A DNA stretch of 55,284 nt, taken from Nitrospinota bacterium. GTDB lineage: Bacteria; Nitrospinota_A; UBA7883; JACRGQ01. The notes below the pieces were generated by a model. It had not been told where the DNA came from. It saw only the letters and a list, made by a program, of their open reading frames with translations, and made no database searches. The stretch lies in contig JAOUMJ010000019.1 of assembly GCA_029881495.1 (NCBI GenBank), forward strand, positions 1 through 55,284, read 5' to 3'. Of this stretch, positions 52,904 to 55,284 are shown one piece after another. The position numbers and the translations under genes are program-made. The first letter of the stretch is position 1, and the number at the start of each line of letters is the position of its first letter.

Positions 52904-53752
52904 ATGGACAAGGTAACCGCCGTTTCACTGATCGAACAGAAAAAAGAGGGGCGAAAGATAACCGCCCTTACAGCCTACGACGCGCCGTTCGCCAAATTGA
53001 TGGATGAAGCAGGCATCGACGTTATCCTGGTAGGCGATTCGGTAGGCATGACGGTGCTCGGCAGGGAAGATACTCTCTCCGTGACCATGGAGGAGATGAT
53101 CCATCATACAAGGGCCGTTTCCAGCGTGGTGAAACGCGCCATGGTGGTAGCCGATATGCCATTTATGTCGTTTCAGGTCTCGCCGCAAAAAGCTCTTGAA
53201 AACGCCGGTCGGCTCATCAAGGAGGGGCGCGCGCACGGGGTGAAACTTGAAGGGGGGAAGATCATGGCGGATACCATCCGCGCAATTGTGAACGCCGGGA
53301 TCCCCGTGATGGGGCACGTAGGCCTAACCCCGCAATCGGTACACCAGCTCGGCGGCTACAAGGTGCAGGGAAAGAAATTCGATTCCGCCCGCCAGATACT
53401 CGCCGATTCAAGGGGAGTCGAAAAGGCGGGAGCCTTCTCGATAGTGCTCGAGGCGATCCCGGCAGACCTGGCGCAGGCCGTAACCGAAGAGCTTCATATC
53501 CCTACCGTCGGAATCGGCGCGGGGCCTCACTGCGACGGACAGATACTTGTGATGCAGGATATGCTCGGCCTCTCGGAGAGAAAGGCAAAATTCGTGAAAG
53601 AGTTTGTGAACATACGCAAAATTGCTCGCGACGCGTTTACCGCCTACGTAGACGAAGTGCGCGGCTCCGCTTTTCCGTCGGAAGAGCACTCCTATAAACC
53701 GTCAAAAACAAAACTGAAAGTGGTCGGCGATGAGGAGAAAAAGAGAGGGTAG
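52904..53752 (+). CDS. panB: 3-methyl-2-oxobutanoate hydroxymethyltransferase
   Basis: The 282-residue TIM-barrel enzyme makes ketopantoate, the first step to pantothenate and CoA. Motifs are ALTAYDAPFAKLMDEAG, VILVGDSVGMTVLG (Mg site), ADMPFMSFQ, VKLEGGKIMADTI, MGHVGLTPQSVHQLGGYKVQ, LEAIPADLAQAVTEEL and GIGAGPHCDGQILVMQDMLG. I start at the ATG at 52904, with GAGG nine bases ahead; an ATG at 52889 is in frame but has no ribosome binding site. It is not fused to panC, and panC is not nearby. Confidence 0.96.
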   Translation: MDKVTAVSLIEQKKEGRKITALTAYDAPFAKLMDEAGIDVILVGDSVGMTVLGREDTLSVTMEEMIHHTRAVSSVVKRAMVVADMPFMSFQVSPQKALENAGRLIKEGRAHGVKLEGGKIMADTIRAIVNAGIPVMGHVGLTPQSVHQLGGYKVQGKKFDSARQILADSRGVEKAGAFSIVLEAIPADLAQAVTEELHIPTVGIGAGPHCDGQILVMQDMLGLSERKAKFVKEFVNIRKIARDAFTAYVDEVRGSAFPSEEHSYKPSKTKLKVVGDEEKKRG

Positions 53753-53838
53753 GGCGCGCCCGTGATTCAGGTGAAGAGAGAAACAATTTCATTGACCTCA
53801 AACGGAAGACTGAACAGTTATTTCAAATATAGATTTGC

Positions 53839-53869
53839 AAAAAAAAGGGAGGGACTTTCGTCTCCTCCC
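53839..53869 (-). terminator. Rho-independent terminator of the short lipoprotein gene
   Basis: GGGAGG-GAC and GTC-T-CCTCCC (53847-53869) form a stem with a TTTC loop. On the minus strand it is followed by a run of eight T. It lies about 35 bases beyond the stop codon of the lipoprotein gene at 53903. Read on the plus strand it has only A before it, so it would not end panB. Confidence 0.85.
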
Positions 53870-53902
53870 TGAAAATGCGATTAAAGAATTCAGGTTTGAA
53901 GA

Positions 53903-54481
53903 CTAGTCGTCGTCTACCTCGTCATCTTCCTCGTCATCTTCTCCGCCATCGCTGGTGTTGGTATCAGTGGTCGTTATAGTACTTGTGTCTGTCGTGGTAC
54001 CGGTACCAGTATCGGTCGTAGTACCTGTATCTGTAGTGGAGCCAGTGTCGGTCGCTCCGGCAGAAACAAGTTTAATAAACGGCCCTTTTGCATCGGTCAC
54101 GGCCAATTCCGCCGAAGCATCGCTTATCCCTACCCATAGCCCATCAGCTTCAACCGAAGCATAAACAAATGCCTGGATGGTTGCGTTTCCGATAGTGGCG
54201 CTGATGCTGTATGTGTTGGGGGAGGTCGCAACTGCTTCAACGAGCTGATAATCCCCGCCATACACTACGGTAGGGACGCTCAGGTCGATAGTTACAGAAG
54301 TAGCTGAAATTATCAAGGTGTCTGTCCCGGAACCGGTATCCATCGTCCAGGTCCCTTGCAATTCCGAAGGGAACGAAACGGAAGATCCGGTATTATCGTC
54401 TGGCGTCGAACCGCAAGAAATAAACAACGGCAAGGCAACTACCAGCGAAGCCTTTGCCAAAAATCTAAGAACCTTTTTCAT
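53903..54481 (-). CDS. Short lipoprotein with Thr-Asp repeats and an acidic tail
   Basis: The 192-residue protein has a lipoprotein signal peptide (MKKVLRFLAKASLV, lipobox ending FISC, C23). A beta-rich domain follows (about 35-140; ELQGTWTMDTGSGTDTLIIS resembles lipocalin-like or copper-resistance-type small domains). The rest is low complexity: about 35 residues of Thr-Asp-Thr-Gly repeats and a terminal DDEEDDEVDDD. Such a tail could bind Ca2+ or other cations at the cell surface. I use the ATG at 54481, with GGAG upstream; a longer frame from 54520 would put charged residues before the signal peptide. Function unknown. Confidence 0.82.
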   Translation of the reverse strand: MKKVLRFLAKASLVVALPLFISCGSTPDDNTGSSVSFPSELQGTWTMDTGSGTDTLIISATSVTIDLSVPTVVYGGDYQLVEAVATSPNTYSISATIGNATIQAFVYASVEADGLWVGISDASAELAVTDAKGPFIKLVSAGATDTGSTTDTGTTTDTGTGTTTDTSTITTTDTNTSDGGEDDEEDDEVDDD

Positions 54482-54520
54482 CCTGGGTGCTCCTTTTTCA
54501 TGTAAAACACACATATTCAT

Positions 54521-54780
54521 ATAACCTTTTTATGTTAGCACATTATCCTTATTTCAAAAAAATCACAGCGCCCTGATAAATGCGCTCACCCCTTCATTGT
54601 ATTTTATCCATAGGGAATCAATTATGACCTATGTCAATCTTGCATATTTTTAAAGTTCGATACTTCAACTTTTTGAATTCGTTATCCCGATTCTGCCAAC
54701 AGAAAGTGATCTCGGGCATAACTTTAATTTCGCTATAAACAGCGGAGATTGCCGAATGCGCCCCTTGGATATTAAATCTG
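54521..54780. other. 260-base gap without a recognised feature
   Basis: AT-rich sequence between the lipoprotein start and the MazG-like gene. I see no ORF with a credible start, no strong hairpin and no repeat. The lipoprotein promoter must lie in its left part. Confidence 0.5.
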
Positions 54781-55125
54781 CTAAAATTCGTCGTATTTTT
54801 TAGCATTCCCCTTTGCCTTGTCAACCGGGTACTTCTTCCCGTTCGCCGCGATCTTCTCTTCCACTGCGCGGCCGACGTCGACGCCAAGCTTATCAGCAAG
54901 CCGGATGGCGTAGATGATCACGTCTGCCAGTTCCTCTTTCGCGGCGGCGAGCGCCTTTTGGTCGGGATTGCGCGACTCCTCCTCGGTGAGCCACTGGAAA
55001 ACCTCGAGCAGTTCCCCCGCCTCGGCGGAAAGCGCCATCGCCAGGTTCTTCGGTGAATGAAACTTCTCCCAGTCCCTCGCCTCGGCAAATTCCTTGAGTC
55101 GTCCCCTTATCGCCTCTATATCCAT
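54781..55125 (-). CDS. MazG-like nucleotide pyrophosphohydrolase (dCTPase type)
   Basis: The 114-residue all-alpha NTP pyrophosphatase has the metal-binding acidic residues AEAGELLEVFQWL (about 33-45) and EELADVIIYAIRLAD (about 64-78), with the typical start RLKEFAEARDWEKFHSPKNL. Small single-domain members of this type hydrolyse dCTP or modified nucleotides and keep the pool clean. The C-terminus (YPVDKAKGNAKKYDEF) is a common family ending. It follows the partial membrane-protein gene with a 4-base gap. Confidence 0.9.
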   Translation of the reverse strand: MDIEAIRGRLKEFAEARDWEKFHSPKNLAMALSAEAGELLEVFQWLTEEESRNPDQKALAAAKEELADVIIYAIRLADKLGVDVGRAVEEKIAANGKKYPVDKAKGNAKKYDEF

Positions 55126-55129
55126 CTCC

Positions 55130-55284
55130 CTAGATCACCTCGTTGAAAAAGAGAACAAGCAGGATAGTTCCGGCAAAATAGAACAGCAATATTAACGTAA
55201 GAAGATATCTTATCCACTTCGCCGGATCCCTTTTGAACACGATAAGCGCCGCCGCTGAAACCAGAATTATCTCTATCGCCGCCC
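55130..55284 (-). CDS. C-terminal end of a small membrane protein (truncated by the window)
   Basis: I translated this directly: the last 50 codons of a frame entering from the right edge. It has two hydrophobic segments (AIEIILVSAAALIVF and LLTLILLFYFAGTILLVLFF) separated by a short basic-polar loop (KRDPAKWIRY), and ends FNEVI. The function cannot be told. It is probably co-transcribed with the MazG-like gene that follows. Confidence 0.6.
   Translation of the reverse strand, partial: AAIEIILVSAAALIVFKRDPAKWIRYLLTLILLFYFAGTILLVLFFNEVI

Overview
The window comes from a diderm (Gram-negative), flagellated bacterium with c-type cytochromes. It carries lipid A genes (lpxA, lpxD, lpxB), a TonB/ExbB/ExbD system with two outer-membrane receptors, two lipoproteins, system I cytochrome c maturation genes (ccmE, ccmF) and flgM. 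LL-diaminopimelate aminotransferase, a CxxxY-type CcmE, ThiH rather than ThiO, hisZ next to purA and a TatD-radical SAM fusion would fit a Desulfobacterota, Nitrospinota or Nitrospirota type of lineage. No rRNA or other decisive marker is present, so the placement is an inference. Non-ATG starts (GTG, TTG and probably one ATT) are frequent. I found no tRNA, rRNA, prophage or CRISPR array.

Layout. 1-3.6 kb (minus strand): a truncated gene for a secreted protein with one CXXCH heme site and Cyc2-like features, then ccmF and ccmE. 3.6-4.3 kb: an AT-rich divergent gap with a cluster of DnaA-box-like sites, a good promoter and a palindromic operator. 4.3-13.1 kb (plus): an internally duplicated membrane protein coupled to a winged-helix regulator, then exbB-exbD-tonB, two paralogous TonB-dependent receptors and a methyltransferase. 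13.2-16.9 kb: lpxD-fabZ-lpxA, followed by a REP-associated tyrosine transposase lying between two oppositely oriented arrays of 30-bp palindromic repeats. 16.9-19.7 kb: a large lipoprotein of unknown function. 20.4-34.7 kb (minus): uvrA-truA-trpE, lpxB-uppP, a TatD-radical SAM fusion, and a class V aminotransferase-serA-hisZ-purA operon. 35.0-39.5 kb (plus): a hypothetical membrane-anchored protein, then a TPP riboswitch controlling a small leader ORF, thiG, thiH, thiS and a ThiD-like/ThiE fusion. 39.6-46.6 kb (minus): flgM; a moxR-DUF58-BatD-like operon; an ABC importer (BtuDC type) with a corrinoid adenosyltransferase; and a receiver-HATPase protein. 46.7-49.6 kb: a sensor kinase and a second receiver-HATPase protein with a degenerate receiver. 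49.6-55.3 kb: a small membrane protein, dapL-folK-deoxynucleoside kinase, panB, a short lipoprotein, a MazG-like hydrolase and a partial membrane protein.

How they work together. The TonB cluster energises outer-membrane uptake. The BtuCD-like transporter plus adenosyltransferase suggests corrinoid uptake and activation, although no binding protein is encoded here. The thi operon makes the thiazole half of thiamine and joins it to the pyrimidine under TPP feedback. ccmEF would mature c-type hemes such as the one at the left edge. The most unusual items are the repeat/transposase locus (REPtron), the Cyc2-like gene, uppP with no canonical start codon, the pseudo-receiver signalling trio, the degenerate ThiD-ThiE fusion, the leader ORF inside the TPP-controlled unit, and the origin-like gap.
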